Source of the DNA: Chrysaora quinquecirrha
Lineage: Eukaryota > Cnidaria > Scyphozoa > Semaeostomeae > Pelagiidae
DNA length: 64,000 bases
Assembly: GCA_014526335.1 (NCBI GenBank)
Contig: JACTAT010000014.1
Location: 753,250-817,249, forward strand
Reading direction: 5' to 3'
The position numbers and the translations under genes were made by a program. Shown here in pieces: positions 33,403 through 46,078 of the stretch; position 1 is the stretch's first letter; each line of letters begins with the position of its first letter. The notes under the pieces are model-generated. The model ran no database searches. It was not told the origin of the DNA and worked only from the letters and a program-made list of their open reading frames with translations.

Positions 33403-33590
33403 AACTTCCTAATGGTATGCCCGGCTTATGATAACCTGAGAGCAATTCTATTCTCGGCTGCCAAAGTTAAAATCTCCAACCCTGAAAGGCGGCTCACCAC
33501 AATTCTGAGTAGTGAAAGTAGCGAAATTATCCGCCTCTTAGCCAAGTTCATTGCCGATGCTATGATGCTAAGGAAAATACAGTTGAATGC
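33403..33590 (+). mobile_element. LINE-like retrotransposon ORF 3' remnant
   Basis: The translated segment CPAYDNLRAILF ... SSEIIRLLAKFIADAMMLR resembles the C-terminal end of non-LTR retrotransposon polyproteins, where CPxYxxLR and LAKFIxxAxxLR motifs are common. The catalytic reverse transcriptase is absent. The open frame continues to 33774, but its remaining part is not recognisable. Confidence 0.6.
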
Positions 33591-34131
33591 CAGTTATCCT
33601 CCTGCATGCTCCAAACACCACAAATTGATCAAAAATAATATATATTGTTCTGTTGATGCAGTTTTTGGCTTCTGCTGTATTAAGCTTTTCTCTTTTTATC
33701 TTCTGTTACTTTTGTACTTTTGGATAGCGTCGGGCGCATTTGACAATGATGCATCGCGTTTACATATGCAATGAAAAGAATCATTGTAAATTCCGATAAA
33801 TACGCAATGCATTATGGTCAAATGCCCTCAATGCATCTTTTGCGGCATCATGTATTGACATCGTTCTGAAATTGAAAGTCATTAAAATCACACGACTATG
33901 CGCTCGCTGATAGTCTACTCACGAAATAAAACAGCGCGATGGTTTAGCCATTAGAAATTACGAAAGTCACAAGATATATTCACAGATGTATATTGTTTTT
34001 AACTGTTGGAACCAAAAATTACGAATGCAATGTTTAAGCATGCGTACAAGATTGGTTTTAGCAGCGGGGCGCTTTCGTCATTAAATACTGACATTTCATC
34101 CACGGAAATTCAGAGAAACTATCTTAGCCTG

Positions 34132-34318
34132 TATTAGAAATGATAGTCACCACTTATCATGACAAGCCTTTGATATTTAGTTGGACAACGTTTCGGGAGA
34201 GATCCGTCTCCCATTCTCATTACCTGATGATGGGAGACGGATCTCTCCCGACCCGAATTGTTGCCCAACTAAATATCAAAGGCTTGTCATGATAAGTGGT
34301 GACTAACATGTCTAATAC
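34132..34318. repeat. ~187-bp hairpin with ~85-bp arms
   Basis: The left arm (GTCACCACTTATCATGACAA ... GAGATCCGTCTCCCA) is mirrored by the right arm (TGGGAGACGGATCTCTCCCG ... GATAAGTGGTGAC) around a 16-base loop. The 13-bp direct repeat CTATCTTAGCCTG lies at 34119-34131 and again at 34359-34371, so the inserted unit may extend to 34358. Confidence 0.8.
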
Positions 34319-34780
34319 GGTGTCAGAAACAGCCTTGATAAGTCCGAATATATTTACTCTATCTTAGCCTGGTTTCCATATTTCGAATCGTCGCAAGCAA
34401 GCAAGCGAGCCAGCGATATTTCCCCGTCGCTTCAGCGATGTTTATGACTACGTTCCCATAAAATCTAAAGCGACAGGCACTTTGAAAGCCTGCAAGTAGT
34501 TGCTGTTGTTAAGCCCGATGATTTGGGAACATTAAGGACGCTCCCCATGGCCCATCAACTGCGACGATCAAAAAGCTCCGACATCAAAATTCCTGTGCCC
34601 AAGCGGGTTTACAAGGAACACGGAGGAACGAAAGAAAGCTGTGATAGACAAAGACGATAAGGACTCATATCTTGAAAGTGGGGAACAAGGAATCTGAGGA
34701 ACAAGGAATTGGGAACGTGGAACGGGGGCAAACAAGAAGAACACAAAGAGGACACAAACTAGGGGTCCAAATATACTCAC

Positions 34781-34819
34781 AATAATTGATATTGCAAGTT
34801 TCACGTTGACACCATCCAT
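34781..34819 (-). other. Candidate signal-peptide first exon
   Basis: MDGVNVKLAISII followed directly by a good donor (GTGAGTAT). Read through, it continues as a hydrophobic helix. A first exon of a secreted or membrane protein is possible, but no continuing exon was found. Confidence 0.25.
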
Positions 34820-34876
34820 TTTGTATAAATTTCGGCTTTGGAGACAAGTTTGAAAATCTCGAGGGTCAAAAAGCAA

Positions 34877-37485
34877 AGAAAAACGTTTTGATCTAAATAA
34901 ATATAATGGTTAACAAAATTGCAAACAGTTAATTACACGATTATTTATTTAAATGCTTTTGCTGCAAAGCTTACTCTTTCTATTTACAGATATATACTGC
35001 ACTTTATCCAATGCAACTCAAGCTTCAAAAACCAAAAGAATGATATCTATATTTACAATTATGATACATATTGAAATACAAGATCATGCATTAATGATAA
35101 TGATCTATATAAATCTACAGAAATCCATCAAATTGGTAGGCTTTTCAAGGCATTTATATTACATATTCCTAAAACACAACCCAGTGTGCTACTATCCACG
35201 CAAAATTCTAAACTCTGCTATATTGCTATTTCATAATACCGTATTTTTGAGTTATCAAGTTCTTAATTACAAGGGTATGGGTTAACAAACAGCAATGATT
35301 TTGAACCGCAAACAATAGCAGTGTCCAAAATCGCCGTTTTGTGACGTCACTTTCATTCGTGTAATATTTCGGAACAAAGAACTGATCCAAAAAGTGCATC
35401 CACTTAAAATATTGCCTGCTCGGAAGAAGGGCAATAAAAACGAAAATACGGTATTTTCAACTATTTCATAAAACAACTTCTGTTAAAAAACCATTTCAAA
35501 CAATAACTTAAAATTCTTAGTAATATTTACTGCGTATACATCAAAACAATTATTTTAAATGAACTCTTACTTTGAAACAACAAATAATTCCTTGTGAGCG
35601 TAAACAAGATACAAAACACTTAAAAACACAGTTTGCAAAGCCAGGCAAACTCTCAAAACATATGACAAAACAATTAGCAATTACTACAAAACTATAGATA
35701 AAAACTATAACGAAGCAAGGAAATATAGTATAAAAGACTTAAGACCCTGGCCAAACCATCAAAATTGTTCGACAAACATTTGAAATTTGCTTGTCAAATA
35801 TAATGTTTGACTATTCGTTTGACCAATGCAAAGCATTGCTCGTCAAACAATTTTTGCTTGATACACGCATAAAATGTTTTGAAGCTTCCAAAACGATTCG
35901 TGAACGAATCATTTTTGTTTATAAATGTTTTGTGACATGGTCAAACATCCGAAAATCGCGTGTAAAGCAATGTTTTACTAAAAATTTGGTCATTTTGCTA
36001 CGGCTTTAGTTAGAAAAGGGCAAACTGTAGACAAAGCTGCAGAGCTGTGGCTTCTGCAGAGCTGTAAACGAACAAAAGGACAAATCATGGAACAAACAAC
36101 AGAAATGATATGGTGGATTGTAACATTGGAATCATGACACACAATGTACAGTGATGCTTAACAGTATTACGAACAAGCAGAAGCTAGTAGAATCAAACCA
36201 CGCAAATGAATATACTTGTGCAAAACATACTTGATAAAAAATCACTCTATCTGACAACATGGCCACCTCAACCACAAGAGGACAAAAAGCTACACTCTAT
36301 AACAATTATAAAAGTGCAAGACAACCAACCAATAATACAGAGAAAAGTTATATAACTCGTATTGTATAAGGAAATCGTAATTTAGATAAATTGTTGGTTT
36401 TCACTGCTTCCAGTACAGTAAATGCATGCTTTATGATTGAAAAAGACAAGACCAAGAAAAAGTTGAGAATATATACAGAATTTCTTGTAGACAGAATGTT
36501 TGAAAACTTAACAGACTCAAAGGAAACTAAGCTTATCTTATCCCCTTATCAAATAAATAATAAATAAAATATTGGAAAGTGTAAAAGCACTGTAACATCT
36601 GCCTGGCTTTTAAAACTCTGTCAAAGCTCGCAGGAATAACAAATTAAATAAAAAAGATCTAGTGGATAGGGGATAGTTTGTCAATGAAACCATTCGACTT
36701 AGAGCTCATGTTGTAAATTTGAAATGTAGTATATGGACCAGAGCGTTTCAGCTCAAATGTTTAGGCACAGTATAGTACAATAGTTTTATCCAAACAAAAA
36801 TATCTATTTCTTTGTTGTACAGTAATAAGCAATTTGGTTTCCATCTCATTTGACGATCATTGATAGTCTTTTGGCGAGAAGCAAAATGGTTTCATTTGCT
36901 CAAAGATAAGACATCTTTCCAACGAAAGGCGGGGATTATAAACGGGTTTCAGTCACAATTCGAGACAAAGCATTTTTTATCCCAAATTCACATTAATCAG
37001 TAAAAATTTAGTGTAGATGCAAAGTTTTACCATGTTAGCTTCTTTAACATTCATGTTGCAGTTGTTTTTATGAAGGTTTTAAGTTTAATATTTTATAAGG
37101 GCTTAGAGCAGTCGGGCTGAATAGTTCACCCCCAGTCACTTTTCACGTTAAAAGCCCTTATACAATCAGGAACTTTTACCGCTTATACAATTAATAGTAC
37201 TAGTGTAGTACAGTACAGTGAAACTCTGCACCTAGAGAAGTTTTAATGCTTTATAAGATTTTGTCATCAAAAACTCGATATCAAGCGATTGTGAAAAATG
37301 TAAATCCTTTGTGCCTTTCATCTGAAAAAGTCTATACAGGGTAAGACATGGATTCATTTAATTATTAAAATTCACACTTTCTGTTTCACTGTTGACGAAA
37401 AATGAATAGACACCTGTGAAATCTAGTGGCTAGTTTAAACTCTAATAACAGGGGTATGTGAATAAAAGAACTGAAGCTTGAGTTA
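34877..37485. other. No gene seen; may hold the CREBRF 3' UTR
   Basis: AT-rich, no supported ORF. One MITE copy lies at 35741-36007. The part next to 37486 is presumably the 3' UTR of the minus-strand CREBRF gene. Confidence 0.35.
35741..36007. mobile_element. Palindromic MITE, GGCCCTGGCCAAAC family
   Basis: AAGACCCTGGCCAAACCATC is followed by CGACAAACATTTGAAATTTG at the left, with a related but degraded right end (AAAATTTGGTCATTTTGC). It includes the inner GTTTGTGACATGGTCAAAC part of the consensus in variant form. Confidence 0.7.
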
Positions 37486-40400
37486 TTAATTTGAGATAAA
37501 TTCACAGTCACCTCTTGCAGCAAATTTCTTCAACATTGAATCAACATAATCTTGGGTTCTGCCACAGACTTGTTCCGCTGATGATGAAATGAAAATAAAC
37601 GTTACGGGAAAAACTTTCATGAAAACAATTTCTACTTGTTACAACTCTGAAACACTGAATAACATATGTAAATAATTCAAAGCTGTTTCGAAGATTCTGC
37701 TTTGCAGTTCATCAATTTCTGTTTTGTTTCATTTGGGAAGTTTGCATCCATTAATAATCAGAAATTGTTTGATACTATTTTAATATTCGATACACAGATA
37801 TTATTGAAGTATTTTGATGAATAAATATAGTTAAAAAAATTCATTAAAATTTTGAAGCTTTTGGGAAAATATTGTCTTGATGTTTGATCATCAGCAATTT
37901 TTTATTCTAATGTAACTTCAATACAGTATTTTCCATATAGCTGTATTCACAGGGAAAAATATATGTAGCAACTTGATATATTGCAAACGTTTCCCTGGCT
38001 GTCCATGAAATTCTCAGAGACATTAACAAATATCAAAGAAATAGAAAGTCTGAAATCGACAAAGAATAAATTGACATACTGAGGACTTTCTCTGCTTGTT
38101 CTCTGACCGATTCCATAGAAACTCTTTTCCTTTTGTCAGCTGCTCCAACAGTCAACAGACTTTTGATATCATATATCACATCACACAAATGCTCTTAAAA
38201 CATAAACAAGATCTTATATTACAAAAACTGACATAAGAAAAATAGAATTTGCTTCAATAACAACAATAAATGTTTTTATTAGGAACAATATAAGGAACTT
38301 TCAACCTCATTTGTTAGAAAATTAAGGAACTCCAGCCTCAACTGAGACCTAAAGTTCCCGATTCCCATCAAATTTTTTATTTGAGGGCTAACCTTGCAAA
38401 ATTCACGGGATCATATTGTATATTCGATAAAGAAACTTATAAATGTATCTACACGCATTTGAGAAGAGAGAGATGAAACTCAACTACTAAACTTGCATGA
38501 AATCGACGAAATATTCAGTACAAGTGCTAATAGAGTAATAATGTTTCTAGTAAAGATATTGAGTGAAAACAAGAACAGGCATTAGGAGACATTATGTATC
38601 TGAGGTCAATGAATATCACAAGACTTTTTCTCACAAAGTGCAAATTATATTCAGAATTTAAATGGCAGTGGCACTATAGTAGGGATTAGACGAGTTCACA
38701 AATGGTTTAGCCATAAATGATGGTACATCTGCCACAAAACAATAGTTACTTTGGTGTTGTTATAGACTGATCACATGACAAGGTCTGTGAAGGAAAGTGA
38801 TTGGCTAATATTTGACAGCATCAAAACATAGCAGGTACTAGGAATGTGTTCATGCATTCATGATTTAAATTCACATTTTGTGAAAATGATTGATTATGAA
38901 TGAAATACATTTGAATGGGCACAGACACATGGTTATCATGTGATTAATCTCGACAATGTTGTGATAGGTGTTTAAATGAAAAAAGAAAAAACTTACTGTT
39001 CTCCTGATTTAATCCAAAAAGTTTTATTTTGTTTGCCTCATGTCCTGCCTTCTTCTTTAAACGACAAGCTCTGAAATACAGATGGCAAGATTAAGGAACA
39101 AAATTTTTAAATTATCTAAAACACTGCTTACGCAAAAGAAAGTCATGGAATAACAGAAACAGGCTTTCAGTACACTCATTTATTATAAGAAACTTCTTAT
39201 AAGAAACTATATGCTTTTTTTCTGAAAACCAAGAAACTCTTCTATATGGGCTAAGAAGTAAAAAAACTAAGAAACTATTTCAGCATTCAAATTCAGCATT
39301 CTATTTTACTGATGTGCTGACATAAAAATAATTCCCAGAAACTGTCATACTTGGAGTCAATTCTGGAAAATATACATATTTTGACTGCTAAGAACACGAT
39401 CCTTCACATTAAACACTTATGTCACAAAATGTTAGAATTTTCGATTTTAAGTTAAGAAACTCTGGAAGAAACTTTTACTATGCAAATTTTGCTAAAAGCT
39501 AAGACGCTCTATGGCTCACAGCATATTTTCTTATAAAAACGAGGGTATTCAAGGACTTGAGTTTAAATTGTAATAGTAATAAAAGTCAAGCTCTTTTTGA
39601 AAGATTCTGGATAAGCCAATCTGGACAAATTATAATCATATTGACAACCAGTCAATTGACATTACAATAGTAGGGGCTTAATTCATGTTTAATAACAAGG
39701 AACTAATCCAAGTGCCAATTGAGGAAGTATTTTGTTTTCAGTGCCAATGTAGGAAGTAATTTCTGCTCAGGACAAAAAGATCAAAGAACTTCTACAAACC
39801 TCGAAGCAAGCTTGTTTTTCTCTCTTCTGGTCCTGTTTTTAGCATTCAGTGATAACTGTGCAATTGGTCGCAAGCCGTTGATAATTTTATTGAGCATTTC
39901 AAGCTGTTTGCTTATCTCAAGTAACTTCTTAGGGTCAGGTGTCCAATCATCAGCTTCACTTCTTTTCTTTTTTTCCTGGTGATCTTTTCACTGGGGTTTC
40001 TTCATCATAATTATCATCAGAAGACATGTATTCATCTTCACCATCAACACTAACATCTTTCTCAGAAACATTGCTTCCAACCTCTGATTCTGAATCTGAC
40101 TCGATATCTTCATCAGCTGAAAGATTTTCTTCCTTGATGAAAACTACCTTTTTTACGTGATCTGATTCAGGTGAATGATCTAGTGTTCCTCTTAAATTTC
40201 TATCAATTTTATAAAAATTACTGTTCAGTGCTCCAGGACGATTAATTCCATACAATAACATTTTTCTCAAACTTGACGATTTATCATAATTTTTCGAAGG
40301 TGATATGGAAACGAAATGTTCTTCAGAAGTTGGTCTTCTTGGTATGGGTCTGTTCAGTTCAGTGAGGCAGGGACGACTTTGTCGTGTACTAAAACCATTA

Positions 40401-40928
40401 TCAAATAACTGTTCGAGTCTTTCATTACATTTTTCAGTGGCAACAAGATGAAGTCTTTTCATATCAGGATTTATGAGAGGAGAAAGAGCTCTTCGCTCGT
40501 TCAACTCAGCCAATGTCGGTCCATTTATAATATGACGGTCATGTCTGCAACATATATCGTTTATATTAATGCACTTCTCGTAAAGTCCAGGGCAATTCTC
40601 TAGCACTGAAATGTCTCCATACTCCTGCATCCATTCCCAATCACTTGAGACAGAATCAGCTGTAGACGACCCCAAAACATTGTCATTGGGATCGTCTATC
40701 ACTTCTCCACAACACTCTGCTAACGTTTCATTGTAAACAGGAGACTGTGAGCCCAAGAGTTCAATGTATGGTAGCTCCACGTCTACTTGATATCGCTAAA
40801 AAATAAGTTTAGGTATAACTTTACGACGAGAAATTACATAACAAAACGTTTCATAACTTCCTCAAAAAAGTCTGAAAAATCTAAAAAACATCCAAGCTTA
40901 CCTGACGGCGCTTTGTAAGTCTAGTCAT
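37486..40928 (-). CDS. CREBRF: CREBRF orthologue (CREB3 regulatory factor; insect REPTOR family), five exons
   Basis: Exons are 40902-40928, 39800-40795, 38997-39070, 38080-38193 and 37486-37577, all with GT-AG borders. They give about 433 residues once one base in the T7 run at 39968-39974 is discounted. Family landmarks occur in order: GPTLAELNE (~100-110, compare vertebrate TPTLAQLN), a long acidic segment, then [20 protein letters not shown], the basic region [17 protein letters not shown] and [15 protein letters not shown]. The last exons give an EFVNQVLEK-like tail (DYVDSMLKK). The bZIP is split by an intron inside SR|ACR. CREBRF proteins are nuclear regulators of unfolded-protein and nutrient/TOR responses; that role is inherited from the family, not shown here. 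The protein is shorter than the human one (~640), mainly in the N-terminal half. Confidence 0.92.
39178..39545. repeat. Possible MITE in a CREBRF intron, TTATAAGAAAC ends
   Basis: TTATTATAAGAAACTTCTTA at the left and TTTTCTTATAAAAACG at the right, with scattered AAGAAACT words, suggest a relative of the 24550 and 63546 elements. Limits uncertain. Confidence 0.4.
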
Positions 40929-42871
40929 AAACTTGTTCTTCAAAAAATTCTCTTTATAAATTCTCTTTGAACGATCACAGAATTATGATCCAAAGTTGCA
41001 ATTTCGGCGAATTTCACTTTCTCTGTTTTGATCGGGTTTGTTTTGGTTCTGCTATTTACATCAAAATGGCGGGAATTCAGGTCACGAGACACGAAGGCTC
41101 TGGAAACTATTGTTCTTGAAGCCAATCACGTGTGGGAGTACTGGATCGAGCTTGTATGCAACCACATGATGACGAATCAAAACAACACGGAAATTTCTAG
41201 TGGAAACGAACCATGACAACTTACATAACTCAAATAAACAAATAAAATAAAAATAAAATATATTTTGAAAACTATATTTAGTGAAACTTCAAACACATAT
41301 CATTGTGAGGAGGTTCTTTCTTGCCTTGTTTTGGCTCTCAGACGAAAGTTTTTGATGCAATTTTCATGAACGATAATTCGGAAATATTTATAGATAATGA
41401 CGTCATTTGTTAAAAATAACCCGAAGAATGGTCTGTTAATTATCGGGAACAAAGTTCATTAGTATTCAACTCACCGTGCGTGCATGTTCAGCAGTTGGTC
41501 AAAAAGCAACTAGGGCTGAGATTTTGCTAAACTAATAGCTTTCTTTATATACCATTGCAAACTTGTCAATTACATTGGAAAACAAGAAAAGAGCCAATAT
41601 AAGAGTTTTTTTGGAGGGGGGGGGGTGTACCAGTCATTCTGTGAGGTCTGAAATATTTTAAGATATTTCATATCTACTAGATATTTGAAGCGATTTCGAG
41701 GGCTGGACCAAAAGTCCAGTTGTATATCACAAAAAAGTGTTGTTGTTGCGGGCATCTGGAACACTTGCTGACTCACGATGCACGTCACAAAAACAAACTA
41801 TACACTGAATTTGTTTTCCCGGCCTTCTTTGAATTTTTGCTACAAGGTTTGGTTTAGATCATCGAAACGTTTTCTCACGAGCATGAAATTTTCAAAAAAT
41901 CTTCCTATTTGTTTAGCAACAGGGTGGAAATTATCAATACGTAATTGGTTGTTGAGAAAGGAAATCGTGGTGACGTTAAATGGAAGTAATGAATGGTTAT
42001 GATGCAGTTGTGGCAGAAAATCACTGCATCGACTGACGTGAATAAAACCACAATCTCAATTCTGGAGTTGAATATTTAGCGAAAAATTAAAATTAAATAA
42101 ACCAGAAATTTTTAAACCAGTTTTAACAAACGTTGCGTTCTGATTGGTCATTTCAAAAATTCGAATTAATTTCAATGATTGTAACTTAACCTGGAATGTG
42201 GAACGGAATTCATCATTGGAACGACGGAACGGACTGGTGGAACGGAATAGGAGAAAAGGATATGACAATTTGAAGCCTAAAAATGCTACTTGCGAAAACT
42301 CACTTTCATAGTGCTTACCTTGTTCAATCCTGTTTTCAGTACCCTTTTGCCATTCACCAATTACAATGGATGATGATTTTCAGCATGCTTTCAGACTATT
42401 TCTGTGCTTTCAGGTGACTTGACAAAACTCAGCGTAAACCCTGCAAAAAAGGAAACTTATACTTAGAAAAGGTATAACTGGAAGGTTTCATCATAAACAA
42501 CCCCGTTCTGCAAGGGGTTCACTATAAGCTCACGCGGTACCGACGGAAACTTATTTGGCTTCTCTACTCATGCATCAAGAAAGGCAAGAATTATGTGTAT
42601 TGATCTTGATGCCATTTTAGCTTTCGTGTCACAGCCCTCACCCATAAAAGGCCAACACCCCATGTCGACCCAGGGAAATATTCATTCTAGCTCCTACCTT
42701 GTTCCATGCTTTCTCTTGTTTTCATTACTTTGCACCTTCATTTCCAATGCAAGACAAACGACTACCATACCATAAGGAGCATTCTCCTGCAAAGCGAAAA
42801 ATAATGAATTATAGTTGAATATTTTCTCGTATAATCAACACATAAAGCTGGAACTCACATTTACAGTAATC
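40929..42871. other. No gene seen; CREBRF 5' region and flank
   Basis: Contains the CREBRF promoter and 5' UTR next to 40929. The remainder has a G10 run near 41616-41625 and no supported ORF. Confidence 0.35.
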
Positions 42872-43015
42872 ATGGATCAATAAAGAGAAATATGCAGTAA
42901 CTCACGTCATACATATGAACTTTATTCATGAACAGTGATAGATAGACAGAAATTAGTCCGCATGAACTTAAGCTGCCACAATATCTTTGGTTGTACCATC
43001 TAAGTAGACTATTAC
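42872..43015. repeat. ~130-bp segment duplicated at 43632-43755
   Basis: ATGGATCAATAAAGAGAAAT ... GAACTTTATTCATGAACAGTG ... TTGTACCATCTAAG occurs on both sides of the hAT-like element at 43155-43631. Confidence 0.75.
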
Positions 43016-43154
43016 TTGAGTCCCACTCTTCACACAGCAACAACAACAACAACAACCATACAGCTGTTTGCTCAAAGTGGTTTGAGCGTCCAGCATAGAC
43101 TCAAAAGCAATAGCGATAACTACGACTCGTGTAAGTCTACCATCTAAGGCCCTG

Positions 43155-43631
43155 GAGGGGCGGACTGGCAGGGATGCTAGGTTGCGATTGCAACCCGGGC
43201 CTTCTTGTTATAGGGTCTTTAACAAACTGTTTCTGTTGTTTCTTGAGCAAATCTCTTCGATTTCTTGGGATTTCGAAGAGATTTGGATGGGTTTCGCTCA
43301 GTCTGAAAACAGTTGGAAATAACAGACATTGTTTCTCAATGCAAATAATTGGAAAGAAGTAAAAATAAAAAGATAATCAGCATATGCGCAAGAAAATATG
43401 GAAGCAAGAAAATATAGAAATGCGAAAATATGTATAAAAGGGAGACGATTTTGCCATCGAAATATCGCAAATAAGAAAAGAAGTATTAACATGAACAGTA
43501 GCCCTTGCCTTGAATTGATTTTTTACAGAGGAGCTCGCTAGAAGCAACTAACAAGACAAATTGCTATAGTGAAAACAGGCCCCTTTTACTGGAAATAGCA
43601 ACCCTTGAGATTCGCTGCCAGTCCGCCTCTG
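43155..43631. mobile_element. ~477-bp non-autonomous hAT-like element, copy 2
   Basis: Closely matches 11707-12184 over its whole length, with the same AGGGGCGGACTGGCAG / CTGCCAGTCCGCCTCTG ends. No clear 8-bp duplication is left. It sits next to the start (AAGGCCCTGG) of a GGCCCTGGCCAAAC-family MITE. Confidence 0.85.
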
Positions 43632-43753
43632 CGAGGGATCAATAAAGAGAAATGTGCAGTAACTCGCGTCATTTATATGAACTTTATTCATGAACAGTGA
43701 TAGTTGCACTGAAATCGGTCTGCACTGCCACAATATCTTTGTTTGTACCATCT

Positions 43754-44170
43754 AAGGCCCTCGCGAAACCAGCAAACATTGTTTGTCAAACATTTGAAGT
43801 TTACTTGTCAATCAAAATGTTTTACCGTTTGGTCACGTTGTAAAACAATGCCCGTCAAACATTTTGTGCTTGCATCAAGCAGAAAACTGCTTTGAGCTAT
43901 TCAAAAGCATCATGTAGCGAATTCTGCACATTTATGGTTGACAAGCAATGTTTCGTGACTTGGCCAAACGTTGAAACATTTTTTATTTATTTGTTTTTTT
44001 TTGTTTTCTCGCTTTATCGTTTAATTGCTTGAATGTATTTCTAATAACCTTTATTAAATTTCTAAACTTTTTTATTTATTTTTTCAATTTTCAAACATTG
44101 CTTGATGAGCAAATATTAAATATTTTACAAACAATGTACAAACAATGTTTGGTCGTTTAGCTAGGGCATT
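43754..44170. mobile_element. Palindromic MITE, GGCCCTGGCCAAAC family, with T-rich insertion
   Basis: Family ends at 43754 (AAGGCCCTCGCGAAACCAGC) and ~44165 (TTTAGCTAGGGC). The middle holds a ~115-bp T-rich stretch (43979-44095) not found in other copies, between GTTGAAACATT and TCAAACATTGCTTGATGAG. Confidence 0.75.
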
Positions 44171-45615
44171 TTGATGACACAGTACTCCGTTCTAAATTGG
44201 GTACTTTCGCCATAGACTGTGGCAATAAATGCCAAAATTTAACTTGCTTGATCTACTTAAGAGCACAGACATCTAAAAAATCAAACAGGCATTTATGTAG
44301 TTTTTCGTTTACTATGAAATAAATGAAACACGTTTCTACCAATCACAGATTAATCAAACTTTCAAGAAACAGAAAGGATACAATTCAAAAAATTATAAGC
44401 ACTATAAAGAAAGAAAGGTGATCAACCGGAATGCAATAGAACTCGATTTTAAAGTAACTGAAATGATCGATGTGCAATCTCTGTAAATTGAAGGGAATTC
44501 CCGAATTAAAGAGATTGTACCAAACCTTGGGATATAAAGGCTTTTACACAACCTGCCTTTAAATCAGTTGAACGTTCCTTATTTGCAGATGACAGATGCA
44601 GATGACAGACAGATTTGCGGATCTTTTTTAACATTATAAATGAAATTGATACATGTTATGTTATGGTACAGTATGTGACGCTATGGTATACTTGTGCCAA
44701 ATTGCAAGGTATGATATGTGCAAGAAACGTGCAGCATGCAGCAATCTTAGATATGGTATCAAAGTATTATTCAAAGTATTATTGAATGAGAAAAGGTTAG
44801 CGGAACGCAGACTAACTAAGGATTTGCTGTGTCGAAAGCACCAATTCATTATTAATAGCATCAAAATAGTGGCCTGGAATTATTTTTGACAAACGGTTTC
44901 TGACGTCAAAGCCCTCATAATACTACGCAGTTTTGATTAGAAATCTTCGCTATGGACTATTGAGACGTACGTTGCTAGTAACTTGGATAATAATACATTG
45001 AAGCTTAAAAACTCACGCAGAGCATCACGGTTGATCACCGTTCTTTAACAGTGACATCTATTTTAATAAGATCATTCTAATAACTCTGAAAATAAAAACT
45101 ATAATGCTTTCACTTGCAAACGCTAAGTAAGTACATATTTACAAGGAATTTCTCATCGAAACAAAACAAAGCGGTCATGTTCTCTTTAGGCCATGTTTCC
45201 TATATAAATAACCTGGTTTCGTAGACTTAATCTTCACAAATACATTGGTTTTGGTTAATTGATTACAATCGAAAACCGGTAGATTGAAAACCAAAGGGAA
45301 GCTCTTACAGTTAGCAAGTGTGTTTTGAGATTTTTAAGGGGTGTTTTCTGTGAAATGGGAGTATACTCGTTTTGGTTTGGAGCAACAGGATCTTCAGAAA
45401 TCTGGCGACCAGAAGTGATAGGTTTCATTTGTAACTCGCTAAGTCAAAGGCCAATGCTTAATATACCGTAAGATCAAGGACTTGACGAAAACTGTATGAA
45501 AAGAAGGCGTAATGCAATTATAGCCTTGACGCAGTTTAGGCTAGGGCCCATGATAAATTTTCCGTATTGTGTGCTTTTTGGTCGTTACTTCGGCCATCCC
45601 ACAAACAGTCATTTA
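44171..45615. other. No gene seen
   Basis: AT-rich DNA with no supported coding region or clear repeat. Confidence 0.3.
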
Positions 45616-46078
45616 TAGACCATTTCAGAGAGGTCTGGGTCGATGCGACATTATTCTTGACAATGGCAGACATCTTGAGCATGTGAGTCCTCACCCCGTG
45701 CAACGACAGGAATTGTGGTCGTTTTAGGAGAGGCACTGCAGCAAATTTTTAAAGTTCACGAATAATGGAAGGAAAAGAGAGAAAAGGAATCTGCGATACT
45801 AAAGCTTGAAAATATCTGCAAAAGATGCACGTAACTCACAAGAAGGAAAATAATTGATTTTACAGTAGGTATGCCATCATAAGCAGATTAGCTGGGACTT
45901 GAATAACTTTTCCCTCTTTTCTCTAATTGAACATGAATTTGAAGCCAAATTTGCTGCACTCCCCATCCTGAAGTGACTGGAATATACGTTTTGCACGCGG
46001 AGAGGATTCACCTACACAAGATGAGCACCATCTACTAGAAAAATGAAACATCGACCCAGACCTCTTTGAAAAGGTCTA
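45616..46078. mobile_element. ~463-bp element with ~30-bp inverted ends
   Basis: TAGACCATTTCAGAGAGGTCTGGGTCGATG at the left is mirrored by CATCGACCCAGACCTCTTTG and AAAAGGTCTA at the right. Target duplication not evident; no transposase. Confidence 0.65.

Noticed and set aside
33591..33774. C-terminal part of the 152-codon plus-strand frame as a host gene
   Set aside because: Only the middle segment resembles a LINE C-terminus; the rest is hydrophobic or random and has no support.
34568..34876. 102-codon minus-strand protein
   Set aside because: Only the first few codons before a splice donor look plausible; the remainder is likely intron or repeat, so only the short candidate exon was listed.
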